A DNA stretch of 64,000 nt from Sporodiniella umbellata. Lineage: Eukaryota; Mucoromycota; Mucoromycetes; Mucorales; Rhizopodaceae. The stretch is taken from the NCBI GenBank assembly GCA_025677835.1, contig JAIXMR010000040.1, positions 124,001 to 188,000 on the forward strand, given 5' to 3'. Of the stretch, positions 46,045-56,947 are shown one piece after another; the first letter of the stretch is position 1; the number at the start of each line of letters is the position of its first letter. The translations under genes and the position numbers were made by a program. The notes below the pieces were generated by a model, which was given only the letters and a program-made list of their open reading frames with translations, was not told where the DNA came from and ran no database searches.

Positions 46045-47845
46045 ATGCCGTTTGCAAAAGCGAACGAAATAGACAATAAACTATTTGATTTTGTCATTAT
46101 AGGAGGTATGCTTTTGAGCTTTTAGTTTTGCTTTTCTCACGTTGCCCTTTAGGCGGTACTGCTGGATGCGTTTTAGCCAACCGTTTGTCGTTTAATGGTG
46201 AATATAGCATATTAGTTTTAGAAGCTGGCACTTTGACACACCGAGAGGTTTTGGAGTCTCGAGTCCCTTTACTCAATAGCCGGTTAAAGAATACTGAAGT
46301 TGATTGGAAACACCAATCTGCCAGACAGCCCAACGCAAACCAAAGATCTATCAGTATTCCTTCTGGTAAAATGCTTGGCGGATGCAGCTCATTCAATGCT
46401 TGCTTATTTCACCGTTGTTCGCCTTCTGATTTCGATTCCTGGAATGTTAAAGGGTGGCATTACAACGATTTAAAGTCTTACTTTTGTAAAGCTGAAAGTT
46501 TCCACGATGAAAAAGCAAATGCGAATATTCATGGAATGAAGGGACCAGTCCATGCCACGCAACAGCAATTAGGACTACTAGGAAATCATTTTAAACATGC
46601 TTGTAAGGAAATGGGTATTCCTGAACATTACGATCTAACTGATAAGCCCTGCCAGATTGGCATTACTACTGTACAAGCAAGTATCTACGAAGGAGAAAGA
46701 TCATCAACCAGCGCCTCTTATTTACCCAATGAGGTAATTTGTAAATCAAATTTAACGCTGGCCATGGGCTGTAAAGTGGAGAAAATAACATTTGAGCAAA
46801 ATGTTGCTCAAAAAGTAGAGTTTAAAGACTTTGAAGGCAGCATATTTACAGTTAATATTGGACGTGAACTCATACTATGTGCTGGCGCTTTGCTCTCTCC
46901 TTTCCTGCTATTGAAAAGCGGGGTTGGACCAAAAGATGAACTAAGCAAACATGGAATACCGATGGTGGTTAATCTCCCTGGTGTCGGAAAAAACCTTCAA
47001 AATCACTGGCGAATTCCATTAGTTCACGAAACCTTGGATTCTTCAATGTCTATGCATAATAGTTTGTTTGTCGATACAGAAGAAACTTTAAGACAAGCAC
47101 TAGACAATAAAACGGGCCCATTTACACGAGTCTGGCCGGACGCCGTAGCATATTTGAAAATACCAGTAAGTCAAAACAGTCGAAGTTCTTTTGTAGTTAA
47201 ACAAACAAACTAGAATACTCCTGATAATAGCAGTCATTTACAAAATGCGCCTCAAATGGAACTGTTTACTGGAGGTTTGGCTTTGTGTAAAAGTGTTACT
47301 TCTCTTAAAAATGTGCCTTCTGCTACTCTTCTTATGGTTCTCCTTGCCCCCTTTTCAAGAGGCTCAGTTACACTAACAGGAACACAGGACATCCAAATTG
47401 ATTTGGGATTATTAAAAGATGAAAGAGACATGGAATGCTTTGAAAAAGGTCTCCGTTTTTCAATAGATATAGCCAATAACTCTGAGTACAAAAATAACTG
47501 CATAAAACGCTGGATACTGCCTTCAGAAAGCTTTGATTCCATAGATTTAAAGCGATATATTCGAGAACAAGTTGAAACAATTCACCATTACGCTGGGACC
47601 TGTAAGGTAAGTTTATTTACCACTCGAAAGTTACTGACAATATAATTGTTCTGTAGATGGGTCCAAAAGAAGAACCCACTGCAGTAGTAGATGAGCACCT
47701 AAAAGTTCATAATGTTCATAACGTTCGTGTTGTGGACGCCTCATTTTTTCCAACGGTACCTGCTGGTCAAATATGCTTTCCTGTTATCGCCTGTGCAGAA
47801 AAAGCAGCAGATATAATTCTTGAATACAACAATACACTCAAATAA
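46045..47845 (+). CDS. GMC family FAD oxidoreductase (choline dehydrogenase-like)
   Basis: Four exons (46045-46105, 46153-47165, 47214-47606, 47657-47845) give 551 residues, the usual GMC length. The FAD-binding motif FVIIGGGTAGCVLANRLS is at the N terminus, followed by LVLEAG. The first GMC signature has GGCSSFNACLFHRCSPSDFD. The active-site region reads HHYAGTCKMGP, with the conserved His-x-x-GTCxMG context, and the C-terminal VVDASFFPTVPAGQ helps bind FAD. No signal peptide is seen, so a cytosolic or peroxisomal place is likely. The substrate (choline, alcohol or aromatic alcohol) cannot be told. Confidence 0.9.
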
Positions 47846-47942
47846 GCTGCTAAAATGCTACCTGGATCTTGTAAATTTTTTCATATAAAGAATTCATATT
47901 CTAGTATAATCGTTTACAACTATCGCTAAACCCAATATTTTA

Positions 47943-50255
47943 TTAAGCTGTTGGCTCAAAGAGATGACTCAGCATGGCGTTTATTGTCTCTTTATCATAT
48001 TTAATATATTTTGATTGATTTTTAGAGAATTCTACTTTCTTATATTTGTCCAGAAATCTCCCGTACATAGGAACCAAAACGTTCTTCGCGTCTCTTCTAA
48101 CTTGGTTTCTTAGTTCAGGATCTGGGATAGCATAGGATTGCTGTGCTCTAGCCATTTCTTCAAATTCTGTGTTGAAATTCTAAAATATTGTTAAGCATGT
48201 CTTTTTTTCTAAAAAAAGAACGGCTTACTCTAAATTTATCTTTGATGGATTGTTTATCGTTATTGCCCATGGGGCTTTTAATGGCCCCACCTCTTACATA
48301 AGTGACATCCATCAAATTTTCAACACAAGGTTTCCACGAATCTTGATAAGCGTCGAGCTGTTTTTTGACTAACTTACTAAACTTCATTTCAGACCCCTCA
48401 TCAAATATAGCATTCAATGGAGGAGATCGGATTTGCCGCAAGATATGGTTATAGTTGTTCAAAAGAAATAAAGTTGTAAGTGTTGGCTTTCTATATCCTC
48501 GGGATTTGAGTTGTAAAGTAGTATCTAGCTGCTCAAGGGCATCTACAAAAAATTTCTGTAACAGGGTAGCACCTGCGGTTTGATTGCTCGCTAAAGATTT
48601 GCTTGTGTTTGCAAGTGCTTCATATGATGGCATTGTATTCCATCCTCCATCTCCAACAACAGCCAAAAGGGTTTCCACTGTCTCACCATATAAGAACAGT
48701 CTTTTGAAATAGTTTAGTGTCTATTAGCATGTCAATATGTAATCGATTGCAATACGGCGACAAGTATACTACTTACATTACTAGTCATTTCATGCACAGT
48801 CCCGTCGGCACTTAAATTCATTGGAGTGTTGACATCTTTTCGGCCCCGAATATCCTCCATAAAATCATAAAAGTTTCTAAGTGCAGTCAACTTAAATGCG
48901 TTGACCATCTCTTGAACTTCATTTAAGGAAATGGACTGCAAAATCCCTTCAAGATACCGAAAACACTCTCGATCATACTTTTCAACAATATCGAAAACGA
49001 ATGATGTATCTGTATAACTCAATCGCTTGGCGATGGTATTTAACTGTTTCCCTGCTGTTACATACTCTGTTGTCGCTAGTACAATAGACCCTCTAATAGC
49101 ATCAAATCTTCTATTTTCGTTGCTCATTACCTGTTGAGCAAAACTGTATTCTGAACCCATCATTTTGGTGTAACACTCAGTATACTTCAAGAACTCACTA
49201 GACCCTTTTTTATAAGAGGCACCTTGGTGTTTGTCAGACTGTTGAACTGATTGAGACAATGGATGTAGAGATTTCTGCAAGAACGAAGAGCGGATCTCAA
49301 TATATGGTTTAGTGAAATCGACAGAATAGCCCGTATGAGCCTCTGACGAAGCAATGTAGGTAGAAAGCTGAGAAAGCTGCTTTACTGACGCTGTTGTCAT
49401 TAACTCACTATCTGCAATGAAGTTTTGAGGAAAAATACTTATTGTAGGAACATATTCTTACTAAAGTTGTACATTGTGTTAATATCTACGGGGTTGCTGA
49501 CTGTTGAAAGCCACTTTCTAAACAAATTTTCCAAGTGAAGCATACCTGCTTTCAGTAGTTGTTTCTAGGGTGATTCAAGTGGCGATAAAGTAGTGTTAAA
49601 TAGGTTTTGCAACAATCACTTCATCTATTACCATTTGATATGTAGTTTTTTCACATCCTCTTAGTTGAAAATTTTCAAGGACATCAACACCATCCTTAAG
49701 TCTACCCATTGCTTTTAAATAGGGCATTACATCATTTTCATTAGGCCTTTCAAATAAAAAGCGAATTAAAAATTGATGAGAATTGCTAAAGCGTACCCTT
49801 TTAAAATGTACTCTTCCTCTATACTTGGCATGTTCAAGCATTCTACAATGTGACCAGTTTCCTTTAGTGTTTTGTTTATATCTAGTATCAAACATTCTGT
49901 TAATTATTTTGATTTTATAAGAGTATAGCCTCATTTACTATTTGCCAGCTTTGTTAAATTTTGTGTTGAACTGTGAATGGGAAGTATAGACTCTTCAAGT
50001 TTTGAAAGTCTGTGATCAAACGAATTCAGAACCGTTTCCTAAAGACGTTCAAAGAAAAAAAAAAGTTACAAGCTGTTTGAAACCTCAAATTGTTACCAAT
50101 TTATTTGATAACCCATTCATTCTACCAAGTTGCTTTTGAAGAGCATCTAGCTCGGCAGAGTCCGAATTTCCTTTTTTCACTATATTACTAACAAAAAAAT
50201 GAACTATAAGAAATGTAATAGAAAAACAGCGTTATCTATAAACAAACCTTCTCAT
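47943..50255 (-). CDS. EXO70: Exocyst complex subunit Exo70
   Basis: Nine exons (50248-50255, 50097-50187, 49939-50038, 49797-49896, 49632-49746, 49462-49564, 48777-49411, 48229-48720, 47943-48179) encode 626 residues, the usual Exo70 length. The N-terminal coiled coil (residues about 1-100, e.g. DALQKQLGRMNGLSNKLETV) leads into a helical rod. Family blocks include GPNENDVMPYLKAMGRLKDG, KAGMLHLENLFRKWLSTVS, TLTTLFLLNNYNHILRQI and DPELRNQVRRDAKNVLVPMY. The C-terminal basic patch region that binds PI(4,5)P2 is present (RFLDKYKKVEFSK). Exocyst tethers secretory vesicles at growth sites such as hyphal tips. It shares a 139-bp divergent promoter with the HPS1-like gene. Confidence 0.93.
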
Positions 50256-50394
50256 ATTCACTTGGAAAGAAGAAGGGAATATATTGCAAATTCAGACGCC
50301 GTTGATATCTGACACTCCTTTTTTTCCTGTTTCATTTCTTAACCTTATCTATTTTCTATCGCTTTGCCCCTTTTTTTTAAACTTTGATTAGTGA

Positions 50395-52713
50395 ATGATT
50401 ATATATTTCATAATCAACAAATTAGGAGCTGTTGTATATCAATCTTGCACTGTTTCAAATGCAGCTCCTACAGAGGGTCATAGAATTCGCCATCTTCCAT
50501 TACTTGTCATTAACGATCTCATTAAAGCCAACTTTCATGACACCATTCAGTATATAAAGTTAGGAAATAAGAGCGTTGCATTTAAAGAGGTAACAGTGTG
50601 TTTTCTAAAACATAGTTTACTTAATAGGTTTCTTCTGATAGCAACAAAACTTAGTATATGTAGCCTGTACGAAAAGGAGCATCCCAATTGACATTCTACA
50701 GCATCACTTAATCCTGATGCATTCATTTTTAAAGTTTCACTTTGGACCTCACTGGACCTTGCACCTTTATGAAACAAGGCGAAAAACGAATATCACACAA
50801 AAAGATATCAGTATCTGCCTGTCACAACTACCGTTTTTGTGTGGTAATTTGCCACTCAGATCAAGCGACACACTATGCACTTTAGAGCAAATCCAAGCAG
50901 GGGAAGATTTGCAAGAAAAACTGTCTGAAAGTATGATGGAGTGTTGTAACTCTAACTTTACTTGGTCTCTTGGCCGTTATGGGAATCATCCAAGCAATAC
51001 AATAGATAATAAGAAAATGGTGTCATTCTTCAGCCCTAGAGGCAACCATCTATTTTCCAATGAGTCTAGTATATTGTCGACATGGGCACATTGTTTTCTT
51101 TTTGCTAGAGAAAAGATAGTATCTCACTGCTCAAACATTAACCTAACCAAGGATGAGCTACCTGATCAATTTGTGTATTTTTTAAAACTATTAGTCTCAC
51201 ACTATTCTAAAGAAAGATGTATGTCATTATATTGAGACGGGTATCGTTTTTGAGTATCTCATTTTTTTTTTTTTACATCTACAGCGCAATATAAGAATAG
51301 ATTCAAAACAACATATGTTACTTTGTTAGATTCAAATGACTGTAGTAACGCTCTACCAAAAAACATATCAAACAAGTAGGTTGTTATATTAGATGCTAAA
51401 AAAAAAACTTATGTATATTGCCATAGTACAACAATAAATAGTAGCGTGAGCAGTACAAGTAGCCAAAGCTTTATATCATATAGTTCTGCTGCTAGCCCTA
51501 GTCATCATCTATCATCGTCGCTGGCATATGTTTATAATACATCATCATCACCTTTTAAAATCAGAGAGAAAACATCATCATCCGTTACTGTTGTATCATC
51601 TGACTCATCTGCTCCTTATTGGTGTCCACCCCTCACAGAAAAAACTACAGCTCCATTATCAAAGCTAACAACTACAACAGATACCAGTGAGTTTCGACCG
51701 CCTTCGAATGCCATATCGCTAAATCCGTCATACCCAGACAATGCGCCTACAATATACGACATTCTCAACGACAATAACCAAGATTGTCTTCTTTCAGGAA
51801 GCGTCCCTTCAGAATCCAATATATTTCCCGCTTTTGAACAAAAGACAAATCCAAATTCAGCCCCATCATCACCTGTTTTGCGCTCACGTTCTGGCAGCCT
51901 TTCATCCAACACAAACAAATCGGGCGCACTCAAACATTTGCTAACAAACTTGATGAATGGCGAGCCAAGTTATTTAGACCAAACAGATGACGTAAAATTA
52001 GTACGGCGTTGGATCAAGCTAAATGACCATGCTTTTTTGGCCAATATAATTATTATACATGTCTACGAAGGCCTGTGTTCAGTAGTCGTGTGTAAAGACG
52101 ACCCAGAAAAATTATCCAAAACAGCGAATGTGTCGAAGCCCCCTTGGAAACCACTATCTAATCAAGTGAAACAGTTCAAGCTTTCGCTTCGATCTTGTTT
52201 ATCTGATTTTCACTCGTTTTTACTTACTAAAGAATCTACGCATTTCACCAACCTTTCTTTCACCGCAACATATCCTGGCATAGTACACTTCATATACTTT
52301 GAGAAAGGAATCATGATTACACCATCGATTGTTGATTTGAATGAGTTAGACAAAAACCATGAGCTGCTGTATCAAGTAGTATACGACAACAAAACGTCAA
52401 ACACATTGGAAAAGAAAAAATGGATGTGGCCATCAACTGCTCGTCTGAAACAATTGGTAATACAAGCTGGAAAAAAATAACGATTTCTAAACGATATTAG
52501 TGTAACGACATTATACAGTTTAGTACAAATTGTAAAAGATCCTCCAAAGAAAAGTGTATAAAAGAATCAAAAGACTGTGAATATTATCTTATATATGAAA
52601 AGGGGCCTAAAAATCAAGAGCTGCTATCTATATATTTCAACTCAATATCGGCTGATAAGCTTTGGAATATGCATCATAGATTACTGAATGATCTTAGCCA
52701 GCGTAGACTGTAA
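50395..52713 (+). CDS. HPS1-like subunit of BLOC-3 (Rab32/38-type GEF)
   Basis: Five exons (50395-50589, 50642-51218, 51285-51375, 51442-52456, 52519-52713) encode 690 residues, close to human HPS1 (about 700). The first longin-type domain starts at residue 1 (MIIYFIINKLGAVVYQS) and includes LQHHLILMHSFLKFHFGPHW, which parallels the HPS1 block ending in Phe-x-x-HFG. A Ser/Thr-rich, probably disordered middle follows. Near residue 566 is YPGIVHFIYFEKG, like the HPS1 PGLVHFIYVDR block, preceded by a DFHSFLLTKE helix. The last exon (CEYYLIYEKG onward) completes the C-terminal longin fold. HPS1-HPS4 is a guanine exchange factor for Rab32/38 in lysosome-related organelle biogenesis. Ccz1/Mon1 relatives are alternatives, but the blocks fit HPS1 best. 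Confidence 0.72.
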
Positions 52714-53386
52714 AGTAAATAAAACACTTTTTTTGTTCGGTGAGTCACAGATACATAAAAGAGATTGGATGAGAACGTATGCTATTCAATACTATCAACT
52801 ACTCAATATATAAAAAAATCCCCCTGGAAACTATGATAGAATATCTATGCTTATCCGGTCGGGTATTTCTTTTCATTGTTAAACCTTTCTTTATGTAAAT
52901 TGATGAATTTTTACAAAATACTCGGTTTCTTTAAAAAAATTACTAAACATTTAGAATCTTTTTCATATAGAAATTAAACACTGTATTTTCTGAAAAAAAA
53001 AAAAAAAAAAAAAAAAAAAGAAAAAATATCAATAGCAACTAATTAAAACGCTCTATCAGTCCTTTTGATTTACGACAGTTTTAAGTTTTCAATTTTTTTT
53101 TATTTTCTAGCCAGTTCCTGGTTTAGAAGTACGTTTTCAATCTTTTTTTTTATAAAGTCCTACACTAAACTTTGTTTTTAGATTGTGATATGAAAATATA
53201 AAATAGTAAAAGCTGCAACAGTTTTTAGCCTATACAAGAATTGTATAAACTCAACAAAGGCTTGAAAATCAAAATACGTAAATGAAAGTGAAAAGTATGA
53301 AACTATAGTTTTATAAGTTTATTAGAAGCGGGGTTTTTGTTTCAACAGAGGATTAGAAGAGCTGTCAAATTTACAATTGCCAAGGC
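52714..53386. other. AT-rich spacer
   Basis: No gene seen; includes a long poly(A) run at about 52993-53019. It marks the transition from housekeeping genes to the repeat-rich end. Confidence 0.6.
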
Positions 53387-53800
53387 TTATTTATTCGAAA
53401 TATACCAGCTGACAGGTCCATACACAATTTTATCCAAAAGCCTAACATTTTTTTCTCGGACGTATTCGCTTACTTTTTCTTTTACCAACTCGCTTTCTGT
53501 TGGTATAAAAAGTATAACGTTTTTTTTTCTGATAGATTGTGTCTCTATCATAGATATTGAAACATATTCTTTTATAACGAATTCGAGGTAGTTACCATCA
53601 ACTACCTTCATTCTTTCATCGTAAACGTCATCTTCATCCATGTCCTCGTCGCCAGCTATAATTTCTTCCAAATCGTTTTTCTCATCTTGGCTTAAATTTT
53701 CAAAAAAGATCTCCTTAATTGCCTTTATAATGGTTTTGTTTGCTTTGTCAAATAATATAGCTTCATTTATATAATCTTTGTTGATAGGCATTATTTTCAT
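53387..53800 (-). CDS. Hypothetical protein, 137 residues
   Basis: A single open frame starting MKIMPINKDYINEA. It has an acidic patch (IIAGDEDMDEDDVYDERM) and a basic-hydrophobic C-terminal half, with no signal peptide, Cys cluster or membrane segment. I recognise no family. Its Lys/Ile/Asn-rich composition follows the local AT content. It sits between the last housekeeping gene and the tandem array, so it may be a lineage-specific gene or a fragment of a larger one. Existence as a gene is uncertain. Confidence 0.4.
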   Translation of the reverse strand: MKIMPINKDYINEAILFDKANKTIIKAIKEIFFENLSQDEKNDLEEIIAGDEDMDEDDVYDERMKVVDGNYLEFVIKEYVSISMIETQSIRKKNVILFIPTESELVKEKVSEYVREKNVRLLDKIVYGPVSWYISNK

Positions 53801-54015
53801 CGTTTGCTTTTTATTTGTCTGTATAGTGGTTGTAACTTGTTTTACGAATACAGTAGTTCCAGTCTAAATTAAATGCTTTTTAAAAAGCAATTTTTATCTG
53901 CACATTTTTAGGAAGTGACTGCAGAAAGAGATACTTAACAGGGAAGTAAATTGAAAGTCGTTTTACATTATGATAGTTATTTTTTCTTCTTTGACCCTAT
54001 ATATTATTTAAACTA

Positions 54016-54142
54016 AAAGAAAAATACGTGTAAATTGCCAAAATTGACACCGTGCTTTTTTTATTGTTCTTTTTAGAAAAAAAAATATATAAAAGAAAAA
54101 TAGGCGTAAATTGCCAGAACTTACAACGTGCCCTTTTAATTG
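54016..54142 (+). repeat. Two imperfect direct repeats with GTAAATTGCC core
   Basis: Blocks of about 50 bp with cores at 54030-54039 and 54106-54115 (76 bp apart) share the surrounding AAAAGAAAAATA...GTAAATTGCC...CGTGC pattern. The core recurs at 56419-56428 and its counterpart in the second unit. Confidence 0.55.
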
Positions 54143-54409
54143 TATGTCTTTGAAGGGAAAAAATTATCGAAATACACCTCCTGTAAGAGTTGTGTCTTCA
54201 AACAGGGAAAGGGAAGAGCCGGAAAGGTTCAGGTTTGGATCGACACAACTTTGGAAGGGAGAAGTGCTGCGTCAAGGACTTGTAGTGGAACCTCGGGACA
54301 ATAGAGCTTACAGACGAAGCGGATCTGCAAGAGCGAGGCAAAAGATTAAATAAAAGAAACAGAAAAGACGGACAGTCCAAGAGGGAACACTTTGAATAGT
54401 AAAAGAATA

Positions 54410-54581
54410 TGTAATCGTTTGCTCCTGTTTATTGAATGAATTGACAAAGACTATTTATACTCTTTGTTGAAGTAAGAGAATGTTCAATCAAATTAAATAT
54501 CTGATATGGAATACAGTAATAGAGTAATGCAATAGATATTGGACAGTGATAATAAAAGGATGTTAGTCCCAAGTCATTACA
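54410..54581 (-). repeat. LTR-like element (172 bp), copy 1
   Basis: Bounded by TGTAAT and ATTACA, the canonical TG...CA inverted ends of LTRs. On the minus strand it has a TATA box (GAGTATAAATAG), then AATAAA about 25 nt later near the 3' end, as in a U3-R-U5 layout. A purine-rich stretch (AGTAGTGGAGG) lies directly upstream of its minus-strand start, like a polypurine tract. No target-site duplication is visible and no gag-pol frame adjoins, so it is a solo or decayed LTR. Confidence 0.55.
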
Positions 54582-55900
54582 CCTCCACTACTGAAAGAAT
54601 AGATGGAAAGAGATATTTCGAAATAATTCGAACTTTATGATGGATTTAAAATAACCATCTAAAAAGAAAAAAGAAGCAGATATGAATTATAATATATTTA
54701 TGAAAATATAGATTCGTTTGCATTAAAGAATCTTATTTACACTAAACAATTATATTTTAGTAATGTGTTCAAAGAATATAAATGTCGTGTTCCGACTCAT
54801 CTTTGAATACACTTTGGGTAATTTATACGAAGAAATAATGAGTTATATAAGAAGGTCTTACATCTTGAAGTGCACGTCAAGTATGGAAGCAATCTCCTAT
54901 ATTCTCTAATCGGTCGTAACTACATGTATCACTTACCTAAACTAGTCAACAACCCATGATAGACGTCTTAATTTTATTATGATAAAGGATGGATTTTGAT
55001 TTAAGTAAACTCGCCCGAGGTCGGAAATTGAATATGGAATAGAAAATTTACGGTATTGTTTTCGAGTCGGATAGTTCTGAAAGAAAACCACACGTCACAA
55101 GAGAAGATGAAGGAGAGCCATGAGATCATGAAGAATACAGGCCGATATTTAAATAGTTGTGGCGTATTATGATAGATATGGTTCGTCCTGAATGGTGTCT
55201 GATTGTACGTGTGTACAAGATTTCAAAAATAACTGACCTACTGTTCACTACGCCGTTGTGTTCTTTCCTCTTGTCACCGTCTCAATTGAAATACTCAAAT
55301 CGTTTCCCAGTTATTACCACCTCTCGTTTTTAATTTACATCAACGACATCTGGACAAATATCGGAAAAGTGTATAAAAGACAGATCTCGAAGAGTGAAAA
55401 TAAAGACATCGAACTTTTTACCTATTCTTAATATATTTTGAAGAAAAGTCATACCCTTATATTTGACAACTCTTCATTAAATATAACTTCTTTACTCTTA
55501 CTACTCTCAAATTATTGTTGTGTTTTTCTGGTTCCAGTTGTTCGAAGTAGGTTTCTTCAGTCGGCCTTAGTACTCGTTCGAACTGAAGTGAATTAACATC
55601 AATAATTTAGACAAACCGCTGGTATTTATTGAGCTATAATTGAACTCCCTCAATTTAAATTACCAACCCCACCGTACACTTATCAATTAAAATTAAATTG
55701 ATTATCGCTACAGGATGTAGATAATATCCCATCAAAAATATAATGCTGCCTTCTTTCTAATATATTTCTATATAGCGTCATTATCATCTCTCTTTATATT
55801 TATAGATTATTTGGCAACACAATTAGAGTACTTTTTAGATGATTTTCTATATAAATTTGCGCATTTTTTTTTTAGAAAAAAACTCTTTCTTTACATAAAT
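54582..55900. other. Non-coding part of the macro-repeat
   Basis: No open frame. A TATAAAAG (55372-55379) followed by AATAAA (55399-55404) on the plus strand resembles a second, unrelated LTR-type promoter/polyA pair, but no ends could be defined. Confidence 0.45.
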
Positions 55901-56338
55901 ATGTTTAAAGATACCAATATGTTTTACAAACGCTTTCAATGGGATAATTAAAAATCTATTTTGTTTTTAATCGAAAACGAATTAATTCTAAGACCAGAGT
56001 GTGAAAGCTGTCATTTCCTCACGAGATTGAGTAAAAAGAACAAGGAGGGAGACTATCGTTATAGATGCTACCCCTGTAATAAAACCAGAGGGTTTTATAC
56101 TTTGTCACATTTTACCAAATCAAAAATGAAACCGTTTACAATCTTGGAACTACTTTTTTTCTGGTCCTATGGTATGAAAAACAAACTATTGATATAGAAA
56201 TATAAACACAAAATAGAATATAGACCTAGTGAGGTTCACAGGCAAAATTCAGTATCAGTTGCTAACGCCTCTATTTTCTACAAAAAGATTAGAGAAATCA
56301 TTACAGAGTACTATTTTAAAAAACATCCTTTTATTTAA
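55901..56338 (+). pseudogene. Transposase N-terminal remnant (Merlin/ISXO2-like zinc ribbon)
   Basis: One reading frame runs from the ATG at 55901 to TAA at 56336-56338, broken by an in-frame TAA and TAG. It contains a zinc ribbon (RPECESC ... YRCYPCNKTRGFYTLSHFT), then LELLFFWSYGM and a helical SVSVANASIFYKKIREIITE block. The order of zinc ribbon, a skl/tf-type motif, a W-containing helix and a helix-turn-helix-like part is that of ISXO2/IS1016 (Merlin) transposase N termini. The DDE catalytic part is absent. The same stops are present in the second unit. Confidence 0.5.
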
Positions 56339-56947
56339 AAAACCACTCTTTAGTGTCGCGCTGACTGTACTGTGCTTCCATTCTCAGTATACCAGATACT
56401 TTTGATACTTGTGTCAGGGTAAATTGCCCAGAAAAAGGGCAGACTTGGTCACATGTTTGAAGCTAATTAGCCCAGCTGCTTGAAAATCAATTACCCCGTA
56501 GTTTGATCAGCTTCTTGTCAAAATGATTCCATCTAGGCTAAATTCGATACGACTCTACATATAAAGCTTAGAAACGGATTTTACATTTATTTGAAGAAGG
56601 CATGGGAGCAATGACAAGTACATATTTAATTATTGTTATGATGAGGGAAAAGGCCTAAGATACACAAAGTTGTATTACACTAATTTTTTTCGATTTTGAG
56701 TTGTTGTTGCATAACAATGATATTGCTTTTGAACAGCTCAGAAGGGGTATTTATCTCTCTCTCTCTCTCTCTCTCTCCCGTCTACATTGTTTATTTTTTA
56801 TCAACAAAAAAATTCTTGAAAGATAGAGTGGATCTTTATGATGATATAGGGGTGTGGCAATAATTGACAAAAGCTTTATAGAGGTACTATCAATTGCTAG
56901 CCTTTACTTTTTGTTTTTTTATAAGAAAAAAAAAAGAAAACGAATTC
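56339..56947. other. Non-coding part of the macro-repeat, TC microsatellite
   Basis: Holds a GTAAATTGCC core (56419-56428) and a (TC)n run (about 56754-56777). A poly(A)-interrupted frame at 56854-57084 is a shadow of the gene on the other strand. Confidence 0.5.

Noticed and set aside
54111..54353. 80-codon plus-strand frame with an Arg-rich end
   Set aside because: It straddles the border of the macro-repeat, so copy 2 lacks its start. No recognisable domain; likely chance or old element debris.
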